NCBI GenBank assembly: GCA_023386955.1
Contig: JAEWIS010000038.1
Span: 62,001-126,000 of the forward strand
Origin: Bacillota bacterium
Lineage (GTDB): Bacteria > Bacillota > Bacilli > Paenibacillales > NBRC-103111
Reading direction: 5' to 3'
DNA length: 64,000 nucleotides
Below are positions 1 to 7,518 of this stretch, in pieces. The number at the start of each line of letters is the position of its first letter. The stretch's first letter is position 1. A program made the position numbers and the translations under genes. The notes beneath the pieces were generated by a model. The model worked only from the letters and a program-made list of their open reading frames with translations. It was not told the DNA's origin and did not search any database.

Positions 1-113
1 TTTTTTAGGCCAAGCTTCAAGGTGCGCTGGAGGACCATCATCCCGATGGGCCCGATTGGCGCGGCTACGGATATGCCCAAAAGCAAGCTCTTTACGAACA
101 ACACGCTTGGCAT
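1..113 (-). CDS. LysE-family amino acid exporter, N-terminal fragment (cut by window edge)
   Basis: The minus strand encodes a partial protein beginning MPSVLFVKSLLLGISVAAP, followed by IGPIGMMVLQRTLKLGLK and then the window edge. The pattern G-I-S-V-A-A-P-I-G-P-I-G is the hallmark first transmembrane helix of LysE/RhtB amino acid exporters, which act in the cytoplasmic membrane. The start codon at 111-113 follows a GGAGGAG ribosome site that overlaps the end of the upstream lrp-like gene; only 3 bp separate the genes, so they form an operon. Pairing with an Lrp regulator is typical for these exporters. The substrate cannot be told. Family assignment rests on about 37 residues. Confidence 0.75.
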   Translation of the reverse strand, partial: MPSVLFVKSLLLGISVAAPIGPIGMMVLQRTLKLGLK

Positions 114-116
114 CCG

Positions 117-548
117 CTACTCCTCCTTAACGCTTGACAACGCGATCATGGTATTGGTTTTGATCACACCCGGAATTTGCTTCAGCCGCAGCGAAATCAA
201 TTCCTCCAGCTGTTTGGTGCTTCCTGTTGCTGTTTTTAGCAGATAATCAAACTCTCCAGCAAGGTGGTGACATTCCAGAACCGCTTCCTCCTCCAGAATA
301 GCAGCTTGGAATGCCGGTATATGCTCCGGTCGCTCCAGCGTAATGAAGATGAAGGCCAACAGCCCCAGCCCCATAAACTCTCTGTTCAGCTTCACCGTAA
401 AACCGTCAATGCAGCCGCAGGCCTCCAGCTTGCGGATCCGCTCCGACACCGCAGGCAGAGACAGATGAATATGCTTGCTGATCTCCGAATGGCTCATCCG
501 CCCGTCTGTTTTTAGTAAATCCAGAATTTCCCTGTCCATCGTATCCAT
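117..548 (-). CDS. Lrp/AsnC-family transcriptional regulator
   Basis: A protein of about 143 residues with an N-terminal helix-turn-helix (LLKTDGRMSHSEISKHIHLS, then AVSERIRKLEACG) and a C-terminal RAM ligand-binding/oligomerisation domain (GEFDYLLKTATGS). Both are characteristic of Lrp/AsnC feast-famine regulators, which bind DNA as octamers or dimers and respond to amino acids. The GTG at 557 is part of the Shine-Dalgarno region (AAGGAGTGGAAGAA); the ATG at 548, 8 nt after GGAG, is the better start. The LysE-type exporter begins 3 bp downstream, so the regulator probably controls that exporter and itself. The target amino acid is unknown. Confidence 0.9.
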   Translation of the reverse strand: MDTMDREILDLLKTDGRMSHSEISKHIHLSLPAVSERIRKLEACGCIDGFTVKLNREFMGLGLLAFIFITLERPEHIPAFQAAILEEEAVLECHHLAGEFDYLLKTATGSTKQLEELISLRLKQIPGVIKTNTMIALSSVKEE

Positions 549-1020
549 TTCTTCCACTCCTTTTTAAGCCTATTGTACCTGACACTTAATATGTTTTATA
601 TATTTTTAAATTTTTCCGTTTTTAATAATGTATTTCTATCTTTCTACCTTATAATATTCATCTAACTTCCCATTTTCTTCACTGCCGCTTTAAAAAGAAA
701 GGCATCCACAGCTCTTACGGAACTGAGAAGCACTTAAAGGCGAAAATTCGCGAGTCTACATTTCTTACGGAACTTAGCGACTGTTAGAAAGCAATTTCGC
801 TCCCCAAGCAGGCAAAATAGCCCTGTAAGAGCTTCTGAGTTCCGTTAGGTTTCTTCCATTGCTTAATTTAGCCTCTAAGGGTCGCTGGGTTCCGTCAGAT
901 TTTCGTACATGCCTCGTACACGCCCAAATTCTGCCCCCAGCCCCATAGCGCGACTGCCCATCACGGGAAAACCTCCGGCACATCATCAATCCCGCCAAGC
1001 GGTCTACAGAAGCTGCACAG
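549..1020. other. Intergenic region with repeat cluster, no gene seen
   Basis: About 470 bp between the lrp-like gene and the response regulator terminator. I see no credible coding sequence. AT-rich DNA at 570-690 probably holds the lrp promoter (TACAAT about 30 bp upstream of the start is a possible -10). The stretch 713-898 holds four copies of a degenerate repeat described separately. Confidence 0.6.
713..898. repeat. Four-copy degenerate intergenic repeat, two direct and two inverted
   Basis: Four units of about 38 bp share the core CTTACGGAAC-T-nAG followed by a CTTA-AGG-C-AAATT-like tail. Units at 713-751 and 763-800 read on plus; units at about 812-849 and 860-898 read on minus (CTAACGGAACTCAG and CTGACGGAACCCAG). 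The outer and inner pairs can therefore fold into long cruciform or hairpin structures. A related TAACGG unit recurs at 52709-52846. Confidence 0.7.
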
Positions 1021-1057
1021 AAAAAAGCCCCCGCCCTTTTGCCGAAGGCGGAAGCTT
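1021..1057 (-). terminator. Rho-independent terminator of the response regulator gene
   Basis: Reading the minus strand, an 11-bp stem (AAGCTTCCGCC with GGCGGGGGCTT, two G-U pairs) is followed by a T run. It sits just downstream of the stop at 1072. Confidence 0.75.
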
Positions 1058-1071
1058 TTATGTATGCCCTA

Positions 1072-1698
1072 TTAGCCGCTGTAATACTTGGACCGGACAA
1101 AGGTCTCAATGGCTTGAACCCGGCTGCGGACGCCCATCTTATCATAAATTCTCCGCTGGTAATTGTCGATGGACCGTTTGCTCATATGAATCTGGTCCGC
1201 AATCTGCTCTTGGGTATACCCTTTCATAATCATATTCATAATCGCCGCTTCTTCCGCATTCAGCTCTACCTCTACAGTGGTGAGAGGCTGTCTGCTGAGC
1301 AGCTGCAGGCCGCTCTGGGGGATCACCACATTGCCGGCAAGCACACAGTAAATAATATGCTTGATGGTGTCCTGCTTCATTCCTTTGGAGATCACTCCGC
1401 TGGCATGAATCTCCAGGAATTTAGGCAGCAATGCCTCCGTCTCCATCCCCGTGAAGATCACGATTTTGAGATCCGGGTATTCCTTCTTCAGAAGTTCGCA
1501 AACATCCGTGCCTGCCATATCGGGAAGCAAATAATCCAGCAGCACCAAATCCGGCTTTAAATCACCGACCACATTCAAACAATCCTGGCCGGTAGGGGCG
1601 ATTCCGATGACTTGAATATCCTCCAGTTGCTCCAGCATAACCTTCGTCGCCTGAGCCATCAGAGGGTGATCATCCACGATTAAAATGGAATACGACAT
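1072..1698 (-). CDS. NarL/FixJ-type response regulator, ComA-like
   Basis: A 208-residue response regulator. An N-terminal receiver domain carries the acidic pocket (ILIVDDHP) and the phosphoacceptor Asp in LVLLDYLLPDMAG; the conserved Thr and Lys are seen in IVIFTG and GVISKG. The C-terminal LuxR-type HTH contains GYTQEQIADQIHMSKRSIDN. The SKRSI-type recognition helix and the overall length resemble ComA of Bacillus. Start: the GTG at 1731 lacks a ribosome site, whereas the ATG at 1698 follows GGGTGA by 6 nt. No histidine kinase is adjacent, so the partner must be encoded elsewhere. Whether it controls competence or another quorum response cannot be told. Confidence 0.85.
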   Translation of the reverse strand: MSYSILIVDDHPLMAQATKVMLEQLEDIQVIGIAPTGQDCLNVVGDLKPDLVLLDYLLPDMAGTDVCELLKKEYPDLKIVIFTGMETEALLPKFLEIHASGVISKGMKQDTIKHIIYCVLAGNVVIPQSGLQLLSRQPLTTVEVELNAEEAAIMNMIMKGYTQEQIADQIHMSKRSIDNYQRRIYDKMGVRSRVQAIETFVRSKYYSG

Positions 1699-1966
1699 TG
1701 TTTTCACCCGATTCAAATGGAATGCAATCACGATGCAATTATTTTATGCATTGACTTTGCGTGACAATTACATGCTATGCAGTAAATATATCACGAAATT
1801 GACAAGAATGGGAGTGCCAATTTCATATTTATGTCGTTTTTTAAAATATAAAATTTTCCGCATTCATTTTCAACCGGATTCTTCACATAGAAGGCTCGAA
1901 GGGTTTTATCATACCAAATTTCAAAGGCGGGGCGCAATTGCAGAAAAAGGAAGTCCAGCAAAAAGT
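1699..1966. other. AT-rich intergenic region upstream of the response regulator
   Basis: About 270 bp with no credible gene. The part next to the regulator start contains repeated TGCAAT/TGCAT elements near 1722-1752, which may be part of its promoter or an autoregulatory site. Nothing else is recognisable. Confidence 0.4.
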
Positions 1967-2003
1967 AAAAAAAGCGTTATCCGCAAAGGGATACGCTTTT
2001 TTT
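1967..2003. terminator. Terminator downstream of the MFS gene
   Basis: Hairpin AAAAAAAGCGTTATCC / GGGATACGCTTTTTTT with a 5-nt loop. It is A/T-flanked on both sides, so it can act in either direction; it serves the minus-strand MFS gene ending at 2028. Confidence 0.85.
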
Positions 2004-2027
2004 CATCACTTGGCCATAACGGGGCGC

Positions 2028-3236
2028 TTAAACCTTCACGGCAGTTGGCCGCACCTCTCTACGGCCGACACGCAGAGACAAACCAAAGCACAACAGCAGC
2101 ACAATGCTTGCCAGGCTGTAAGGATAATTCACATTCAAGTCGAACAGCAATCCTGCGACAATGGGCCCCGCGATATTGCCAAGGCTGGTAAAGGCGGAGT
2201 TCAAGCCGGCGACATACCCCTGCTGATCCTTAGCCAGCATGGACATCTGGGTTCCGATTGCAGGCCGCAATATATCAATGGCCAGAAATACAATAAAGGT
2301 TACGGCAAAAATAAGCCAGAACTTATGGACAAATAGGGTCAGAAGAATAAAGATCCCGGCGAAAAGCAGACATACGGAAATCACCCGTTTTTCTCCGAAG
2401 CGGTTTAATATCCAACTGAAGGCTGTTGCTTGCACTACTGCCCCGCTGATTGAACCAAAGGTAATGATAAACGCAATATCCTTCGGTCCAAACCCGAACT
2501 TATGATCGACGAACAATCCGAATACCGTTTCGAAGTTCGCCAGACCGAATGAAAGCACAAACACAATAATGAGGCTTAAAAAGTAGGGTTCACGGTAGGA
2601 GGACATCAATTGGTTCAAAAAACTGCTCCGTACCTGGGGCTTCTGAATTTCTGAACCCTCCTCCTTACGCTCCGGCAAGGATTCCTTAAGCACGAATAAG
2701 GTAATACAGGCCGCTGCCAATCCGGCTGCTGCCGCGGAATAAAAAGGCACCCGGATTCCGAATTCAGAGATGTATCCCCCAATCCCCGGACCAATAATAA
2801 AACCTGTGGTGATTGAGGCATTAATATACCCCATCCCGGCAGCACGTTCCTCGTTGGTTGTTACATCTGCTGCATACGCCATAACCGCAGGCATAATCAT
2901 CGCGGCACTGATGCCGCCAAGCATACGGGCGAGGAACAGCAGAAGCGTATCGCTTGCCAATCCGAACAATCCCTCCGAAAAAGCAAAAAGGACCATCCCT
3001 GACACAATCATCTTTTTTCTTCCGAATTGGTCAGAAAAACGTCCCGCCAAAGGCGAAAATAATAGCTGCGTTAATGAAAAGGCCGCCACTAATAGACCAA
3101 CCGTGCTTCCCGTAATCCCCAAGTTATCCATATACTTGGGCATGATAGGAATGATCAGTCCTATACCGGTAAAAACCAGGAACAGATTCAACATCAGGAT
3201 GAGGATGGCTCCCCGTTTCTTCAACATAATCGACAT
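2028..3236 (-). CDS. MFS drug efflux transporter
   Basis: A 402-residue membrane protein with about 12 hydrophobic segments. It carries the major facilitator motif A between helices 2 and 3 (GRFSDQFGRKKMIV) and the drug-antiporter helix-5 region (GFIIGPGIGGYI), as in the NorA/Bmr/TetA(L) group. It should export a small hydrophobic compound with proton antiport; the substrate is not predictable. The ATG at 3236 (MSIMLKK) is preferred over the one at 3266 because GGAGG lies 8 nt upstream. It follows a tetR-family gene by 62 bp on the same strand, which suggests co-transcription and local repression relieved by the exported compound. Confidence 0.88.
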   Translation of the reverse strand: MSIMLKKRGAILILMLNLFLVFTGIGLIIPIMPKYMDNLGITGSTVGLLVAAFSLTQLLFSPLAGRFSDQFGRKKMIVSGMVLFAFSEGLFGLASDTLLLFLARMLGGISAAMIMPAVMAYAADVTTNEERAAGMGYINASITTGFIIGPGIGGYISEFGIRVPFYSAAAAGLAAACITLFVLKESLPERKEEGSEIQKPQVRSSFLNQLMSSYREPYFLSLIIVFVLSFGLANFETVFGLFVDHKFGFGPKDIAFIITFGSISGAVVQATAFSWILNRFGEKRVISVCLLFAGIFILLTLFVHKFWLIFAVTFIVFLAIDILRPAIGTQMSMLAKDQQGYVAGLNSAFTSLGNIAGPIVAGLLFDLNVNYPYSLASIVLLLCFGLSLRVGRREVRPTAVKV

Positions 3237-3298
3237 ACGTTTTTCCTCCAAAGATGTACGAAACATACTGAATTTTCATTCTAGATCTTCACAAAAAA

Positions 3299-3892
3299 TT
3301 AAGCGGTGGCTACACCGCGCAAAAAAACATCTATGGCCAGACGGTACATATCCAATGTTTCCTGCCGGCTCATGTTTCGGGTATGCTGACTCAGCCCCAA
3401 AAAAAGGCTATCCAAAATAACAGCCAGCCCGTTAAGATCTAACCCCTGTAGCTCCCCGTTATCGATCCCCCGCTGGAGCAATTGCCGGTTAAAAGCCAGA
3501 TAATCCTGGACAATTTCATGAATATGGTCTTCCACTTCCGTAGGTTTTTCGGTGTTGTTGTAGAATTCGTCTATCGCTTTGGTTAAAGGGTGATTCAACT
3601 GGTCCAATGCCAGATGATCCGCCAAACCGTATAACTTATCAACCACCGTGGGAAAAGTTGGCTCTTTAACTAACCAGGTTTCCTCCCATTCCCGGTTCCA
3701 ATCCTCAATTAAATAAAGGAACAGGCTTTCCTTGCTCTTAAAATGATAATAAATGTTGCCGGCGCTGCAGGAGGTAGCCTTCACAATATCTTCAATAGAA
3801 GTAGCTTTATAGCCCTTTTGAATAAACAAGGCCCTGGACGCATCGGCGATTTTCTTCTTCGTCTGCTCGGTTTGCAGCTTTTTCTTATTCAC
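3299..3892 (-). CDS. TetR/AcrR-family repressor of the adjacent MFS pump
   Basis: About 197 residues with an N-terminal TetR HTH (ADASRALFIQKGYKATSIED, then CSAGNIYYHFKSKESLFLYL) and a helical ligand-binding C-terminus. The longest frame begins with GTG at 3904, but no ribosome site precedes it. A GTG at 3892 (fifth codon, VNKKK) has GAGGTGAGG six nt upstream and is the better start. A near-perfect operator overlaps the promoter region upstream (3917-3944). Expected role: a ligand-responsive autorepressor of the tetR-MFS operon. Confidence 0.88.
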   Translation of the reverse strand: MNKKKLQTEQTKKKIADASRALFIQKGYKATSIEDIVKATSCSAGNIYYHFKSKESLFLYLIEDWNREWEETWLVKEPTFPTVVDKLYGLADHLALDQLNHPLTKAIDEFYNNTEKPTEVEDHIHEIVQDYLAFNRQLLQRGIDNGELQGLDLNGLAVILDSLFLGLSQHTRNMSRQETLDMYRLAIDVFLRGVATA

Positions 3893-3916
3893 GTACGGCC
3901 TCACCTCGGTTGCGGA

Positions 3917-3944
3917 ATAATACTGAACGTTTATTCAGTATTAT
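3917..3944. promoter_or_regulatory. Palindromic operator upstream of tetR-MFS
   Basis: Two perfect 11-bp arms (ATAATACTGAA and TTCAGTATTAT) are separated by 6 bp (CGTTTA). The core TGAACGTTTATTCA resembles TetR/AcrR/QacR operators. Its position about 25 bp upstream of the tetR start fits autorepression. Confidence 0.75.
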
Positions 3945-3981
3945 AGCCGGTATAGCTGATTCATGCAAGCTTCAGTAAAGA

Positions 3982-4003
3982 AAAACACCCCGTCGGGGTG
4001 TTT
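3982..4003 (-). terminator. Terminator of the 86-residue protein gene
   Basis: On the minus strand, ACACCCCG/CGGGGTGT forms a tight hairpin followed by TTTTTC. It overlaps the stop codon at 4002. Confidence 0.8.
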
Positions 4004-4262
4004 ATTTAGCCGGTTCTATGGTGAGCTCTACATTGGTTTGGTTGGTAGGCTCCAGTTGCTCCAGGTCCACCCAAAACACAGCGCGTTCCTTATCTTCATG
4101 TTCTTTCGCCAACCGGGCTGTTTCCATTTTTAAGCCGCTGTCGTGCAGCTCCTCCGGAGCGATGGCATCCTTCCCGTTAACAAAACCGGAGTACCGCTGG
4201 GGCTCAATATGGACCTTGATTTTGTCCCAGCCTTTGGCTTGGGCATATTCAATGGGGTTCAT
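4002..4262 (-). CDS. Small hypothetical protein, 86 residues
   Basis: A charged soluble protein starting MNPIEYAQAKGWDKIKVHIE, with no signal peptide or membrane segment. A GGAG ribosome site lies 11 nt upstream and a strong terminator overlaps its end, which together support a real monocistronic gene. The N-terminal half looks like an alpha/beta peptide and the C-terminal half repeats acidic and basic residues. I recognise no family. Confidence 0.65.
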   Translation of the reverse strand: MNPIEYAQAKGWDKIKVHIEPQRYSGFVNGKDAIAPEELHDSGLKMETARLAKEHEDKERAVFWVDLEQLEPTNQTNVELTIEPAK

Positions 4263-4330
4263 AGCTGATCACACTCCTTACCCTTCTATACTCGCGAAAG
4301 AGGGAAGTTGAAACACATGCGCTCAGCAGA

Positions 4331-4377
4331 AAAAGGACAAACAGGACTCCATCTAGCGGAATCCTGTTCGCCCTTTT
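4331..4377 (-). terminator. Terminator of the glnR-glnA operon
   Basis: A long imperfect hairpin between AAAAGGACAAACAGGA and TCCTGTTCGCCCTTTT, directly after the glnA stop at 4392. T-rich flanks on both strands. Confidence 0.8.
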
Positions 4378-4391
4378 CTTACTTCTTTCCA

Positions 4392-5726
4392 TCAATAATG
4401 CGTCACGTACTGATCCCGTTCCCATTGATGAATCTGAGTGCGGTACATGTCCCATTCGATTTCCTTCAGCTCATAGAAGTATGCGGTGGCGTGTTCGCCC
4501 AGCGCATTGACGATGATATCGTTGCGGATCATCTCGCCGAGGGCTTCCTTCAGATCCATCGGCAGGCTGGGAATGCCCTGCTCCTCCCGCTCTTCGTCGG
4601 TCATAACGTAGATGTTCCGGTCCACAGGAGCCGGCAGAGAGGTCTTGTGGCGGATGCCGTCCAGACCGGCAGCCAGCATAACGGCCAGTGCCAGATACGG
4701 ATTGGCCGCGGGGTCCGGATTGCGGACCTCAACACGGGTGCTCAGGCCGCGGGATGCCGGGATACGGATCATCGGGCTGCGGTTGCTGGCGGACCAGGCT
4801 ACATAACAAGGCGCTTCATAACCGGGCACCAGGCGCTTGTACGAGTTGACAATCGGATTGGTGATGGCGGCCATTCCCTTGGCATGCTTCAGGATGCCGG
4901 CCATATAATAGCGGGCGTCGATGCTCAAGCCCAGCTTGTCCTTTTCATCGTAGAAAGCATTCTCGGAGCCCTTAAACAGGGATTGATGGCAGTGCATACC
5001 GGAGCCGTTCACCCCAAAAAGAGGTTTGGGCATAAAGGTGGCATGCAGTCCGTGTTGACGGGCTACCGTTTTCACCACCAGCTTGAAGGTCTGAATCTGG
5101 TCGGCTGCCTTCAAGGCATCGGCATATTTGAAGTCGATCTCATGCTGGCCTGGAGCCACCTCATGGTGGGATGCTTCGATTTCGAAGCCCATTTCCTCCA
5201 GAGTCAGTACGATCTCGCGACGGCAGTTTTCACCCAGATCCATCGGTGCCAGATCGAAATAACCGCCCTGGTCGTTCAGCTCTGTAGTGGGATTGCCCTT
5301 CTCGTCGGTTTTGAACAGGAAGAATTCCGGCTCAGGACCCACATTCATGGCGGTATATCCCATCTCCTCCGCTTCCTTCAGCATACGCTTAAGGATCCCG
5401 CGGGGGTCACCGGGGAACGGACGGCCGTCCGGCAGATAGATGTCGCAGATCAGCCGTGCGATCCGGTCCTCGGCCACCCAAGGGAAAACCACCCAGGTGC
5501 TCAGATCCGGGTACAGGTACATGTCGGACTCTTCAATCCGCACGTAGCCTTCAATGGAGGAGCCGTCGAACATCATCTTGTTGTCAAGCGCTTTCTCAAG
5601 CTGGCTTAACGGAATTTCTACGTTCTTGATGACGCCCAGAAGATCGGTAAACTGCAGCCGGATAAACCGGACATTCTGTTCCTTGGCAATACGAAGAATG
5701 TCTTCTTTCGTGTAATTGGAATACAC
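4392..5726 (-). CDS. glnA: Glutamine synthetase, type I
   Basis: A 444-residue protein of the usual GSI-alpha length. It makes glutamine from glutamate, ammonia and ATP in the cytosol. Visible family motifs are the beta-grasp start ([19 protein letters not shown]), DGSSIEGY, the ATP-binding region [27 protein letters not shown], and the [20 protein letters not shown] region. There is no Tyr adenylylation site, as expected for Firmicutes. The start is GTG at 5726, 7 nt after GGGAGGAG. It lies 35 bp downstream of glnR in the classic glnRA arrangement, where glutamine-inhibited GlnA controls GlnR DNA binding. A terminator follows. Confidence 0.97.
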   Translation of the reverse strand: MYSNYTKEDILRIAKEQNVRFIRLQFTDLLGVIKNVEIPLSQLEKALDNKMMFDGSSIEGYVRIEESDMYLYPDLSTWVVFPWVAEDRIARLICDIYLPDGRPFPGDPRGILKRMLKEAEEMGYTAMNVGPEPEFFLFKTDEKGNPTTELNDQGGYFDLAPMDLGENCRREIVLTLEEMGFEIEASHHEVAPGQHEIDFKYADALKAADQIQTFKLVVKTVARQHGLHATFMPKPLFGVNGSGMHCHQSLFKGSENAFYDEKDKLGLSIDARYYMAGILKHAKGMAAITNPIVNSYKRLVPGYEAPCYVAWSASNRSPMIRIPASRGLSTRVEVRNPDPAANPYLALAVMLAAGLDGIRHKTSLPAPVDRNIYVMTDEEREEQGIPSLPMDLKEALGEMIRNDIIVNALGEHATAYFYELKEIEWDMYRTQIHQWERDQYVTHY

Positions 5727-5761
5727 TCGAGTTCTCCTCCCTTATGTACAATATGGCTGAA

Positions 5762-6172
5762 TCAATGAAAGAAGCGGGACAGCTCACCCTGAATCATGGA
5801 TACCTGGCCGGGACGTTTGCCGCCGGTCATCAGCTGCTGCTTGAGCATCTTGTGAAGCTGGGAATCAGTGAGCTCCTTGCGCTTCACTTCCGTTTGCTCG
5901 TTTAATACGGTGGCTTCCTCGGAGGTTTGGTCCACAGGCAGAAGCACCTGCTTGATCCCCGCGATGTTAACACCCTTCTCAATCAAATCCTTAATCTGCA
6001 GTAGACGCTCCACATCATTAAAAGAATACAACCGCTGGTTGCCGCCTGTACGGGCCGGCATAACCAGTTCGTGCTGCTCGTAATAACGGATTTGGCGAGC
6101 GGTTAAATCCGTCAGTTTCATCACGATACCAATGGGGAAAAGCGCCATATTCCTGCGGATGTCATCACTCAT
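5762..6172 (-). CDS. glnR: MerR-family nitrogen regulator GlnR
   Basis: A 136-residue MerR-type regulator. An N-terminal winged helix (LFPIGIVMKLTDLTARQIRY, then YEQHELVMPARTGGNQRLYS) and a flexible C-terminal tail ending IQGELSRFFH are diagnostic of GlnR/TnrA. GlnR represses nitrogen-assimilation genes, including its own operon, when nitrogen is plentiful; the C-terminal tail senses feedback-inhibited GlnA. A good sigma-A promoter with an overlapping dyad lies upstream. Placement directly before glnA confirms GlnR over TnrA. Confidence 0.95.
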   Translation of the reverse strand: MSDDIRRNMALFPIGIVMKLTDLTARQIRYYEQHELVMPARTGGNQRLYSFNDVERLLQIKDLIEKGVNIAGIKQVLLPVDQTSEEATVLNEQTEVKRKELTDSQLHKMLKQQLMTGGKRPGQVSMIQGELSRFFH

Positions 6173-6197
6173 ACCTTATCACCCCTGTGACACTTTA

Positions 6198-6233
6198 TGT
6201 TATGATCGTATCACTATAACAAGAACTTGTCAA
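6198..6233 (-). promoter_or_regulatory. glnRA promoter with overlapping dyad
   Basis: On the minus strand, TTGACA (6228-6233), a 17-bp spacer and TACGAT (6205-6210) form a near-consensus sigma-A promoter about 25 bp upstream of glnR. An inverted repeat, TGTTAT-N12-ATAACA (6198-6221), overlaps the -10. It resembles GlnR half-sites but does not have the canonical TGTnA-N7-TnACA spacing, so GlnR binding here is inferred. Confidence 0.7.
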
Positions 6234-6258
6234 GTTGTGTTAGGTTTAATTACAATGG

Positions 6259-7518
6259 TTAATCCAGCTGAAGCAAGCCCTTTTCCACCATATTCTGCAG
6301 AGCGCACAGCACTCCCAGCTTGGCGTGGGAATAGGTAAGCCCCCCCTGCATATAGGCGATATAAGGCTCGCGGATCGGCGCATCTGCCGACAGCTCAAGG
6401 CTGCCTCCTTGGATGAAGGTTCCTGCAGCCATGATCACGGGATGCTCGTATCCGGGCATGTCCCACGGCTCCGGTACCACATGGGCGTCTACGGCAGAGG
6501 CCTTCTGAATCCCCTGTACAAAAGCAATCAAATGCTCGGCGCCTGTAAACCGGATGGCTTGAATAAGGTCCGTCCGGGTATCCTGCCAGCGGGGATGAGT
6601 ATCAAAGCCAAGGTCCTCAAAAACTGCCGATGCGAACACGCTGCCCTTGATGGCTTGTCCCGTGGTGTGAGGCGCCAGAAACAGCCCCTGATACATGCCG
6701 CGCAATGTTCCCAGAGTAGCGCCTACCTCACCGCCGATCCCCGGTGCCGTTAAACGGTAGGCCGCTTTCTCAACCAAATCGGCCCGTCCGACAATATATC
6801 CCCCGCCGGATGCCACACCACCGCCGGGGTTTTTGATTAAGGAGCCGGCCATCAGGTCCACACCTGCTTGGGTAGGCTCCAGGAGCTCCGTAAATTCGCC
6901 GTAGCAGTTGTCCACGAACACAATCATTCCGGGATACAGGTTTTTTACAAAACGCACCATTTCCCCGATTTCCTCCACAGTGAAGGCGGGCCGCCAGTCA
7001 TAACCGCGGGAGCGTTGGATGCCCACCATGGTGGTCCGTGAGGTCAGACGTTTCTTGATGGCCTCCCAGTCGGGTTTCCCTGCAGCCGTTATAGCCACCT
7101 CGCCGTAATGGATGCCGTAATCCTGCAGGGAGCCTGTCCCATCCGCCGGTTTGCCGATTACTTTATGGAGGGTGTCATAAGGGCGTCCTGTAATATAAAC
7201 CAGCTCATCCCCGGGACGCAGGCACCCGAACAGTGCCGTAGAGATGGTATGGGTACCGGACACAAAATGGGGCCGGACCAATCCGGCCTCCGCCCCGAAA
7301 ATATCCGCATACACCAGATCCAGCACCTCCCGGCCTCGGTCATTGTACCCGTAGCCGGTGGAGCCTGCAAAGTGGAAATCACTGACCTGATGCTTCTGGA
7401 AAGCTTCGATCACCTTCCACTGGTTTTCGTCGATCAGCCTGTCGATTTCCTTCAGCTTTGCTTCCGCCTTGATTTCTGCCTGTTGTGCAGCTTTGGTGAT
7501 CGTCTCTGTGAAATTCAT
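6259..7518 (-). CDS. ynbB: PLP-dependent methionine gamma-lyase-like protein (YnbB/aluminium resistance family)
   Basis: A 419-residue fold-type I PLP enzyme. The Schiff-base lysine is in the segment LMAGSLIKNPGGGVASGGGY, and PHFVSGTHTISTALFGCLRPGD forms the cofactor phosphate region. The family is annotated as 'aluminium resistance' or methionine gamma-lyase-like; the true reaction is uncertain. It overlaps hflX by 4 bp, so translation is coupled, and it precedes glnR, as ynbB does in Bacillus. Good family confidence, low functional confidence. Confidence 0.9.
   Translation of the reverse strand: MNFTETITKAAQQAEIKAEAKLKEIDRLIDENQWKVIEAFQKHQVSDFHFAGSTGYGYNDRGREVLDLVYADIFGAEAGLVRPHFVSGTHTISTALFGCLRPGDELVYITGRPYDTLHKVIGKPADGTGSLQDYGIHYGEVAITAAGKPDWEAIKKRLTSRTTMVGIQRSRGYDWRPAFTVEEIGEMVRFVKNLYPGMIVFVDNCYGEFTELLEPTQAGVDLMAGSLIKNPGGGVASGGGYIVGRADLVEKAAYRLTAPGIGGEVGATLGTLRGMYQGLFLAPHTTGQAIKGSVFASAVFEDLGFDTHPRWQDTRTDLIQAIRFTGAEHLIAFVQGIQKASAVDAHVVPEPWDMPGYEHPVIMAAGTFIQGGSLELSADAPIREPYIAYMQGGLTYSHAKLGVLCALQNMVEKGLLQLD

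Noticed and set aside
4249-4455. Minus-strand frame of 68 codons between glnA and the 86-residue gene
   Set aside because: It spans the glnA terminator and overlaps the start of a better-supported gene.
4308-5609. Long plus-strand open frame of 433 codons
   Set aside because: It lies antisense to glnA, has no ribosome site, and its translation has no family features; it is a shadow of a high-GC gene.
6198-6221. Reading the dyad as a canonical GlnR box
   Set aside because: Arms fit TGTTAT/ATAACA but the spacing is 12 bp rather than that of TGTnA-N7-TnACA, so only a generic dyad is claimed.
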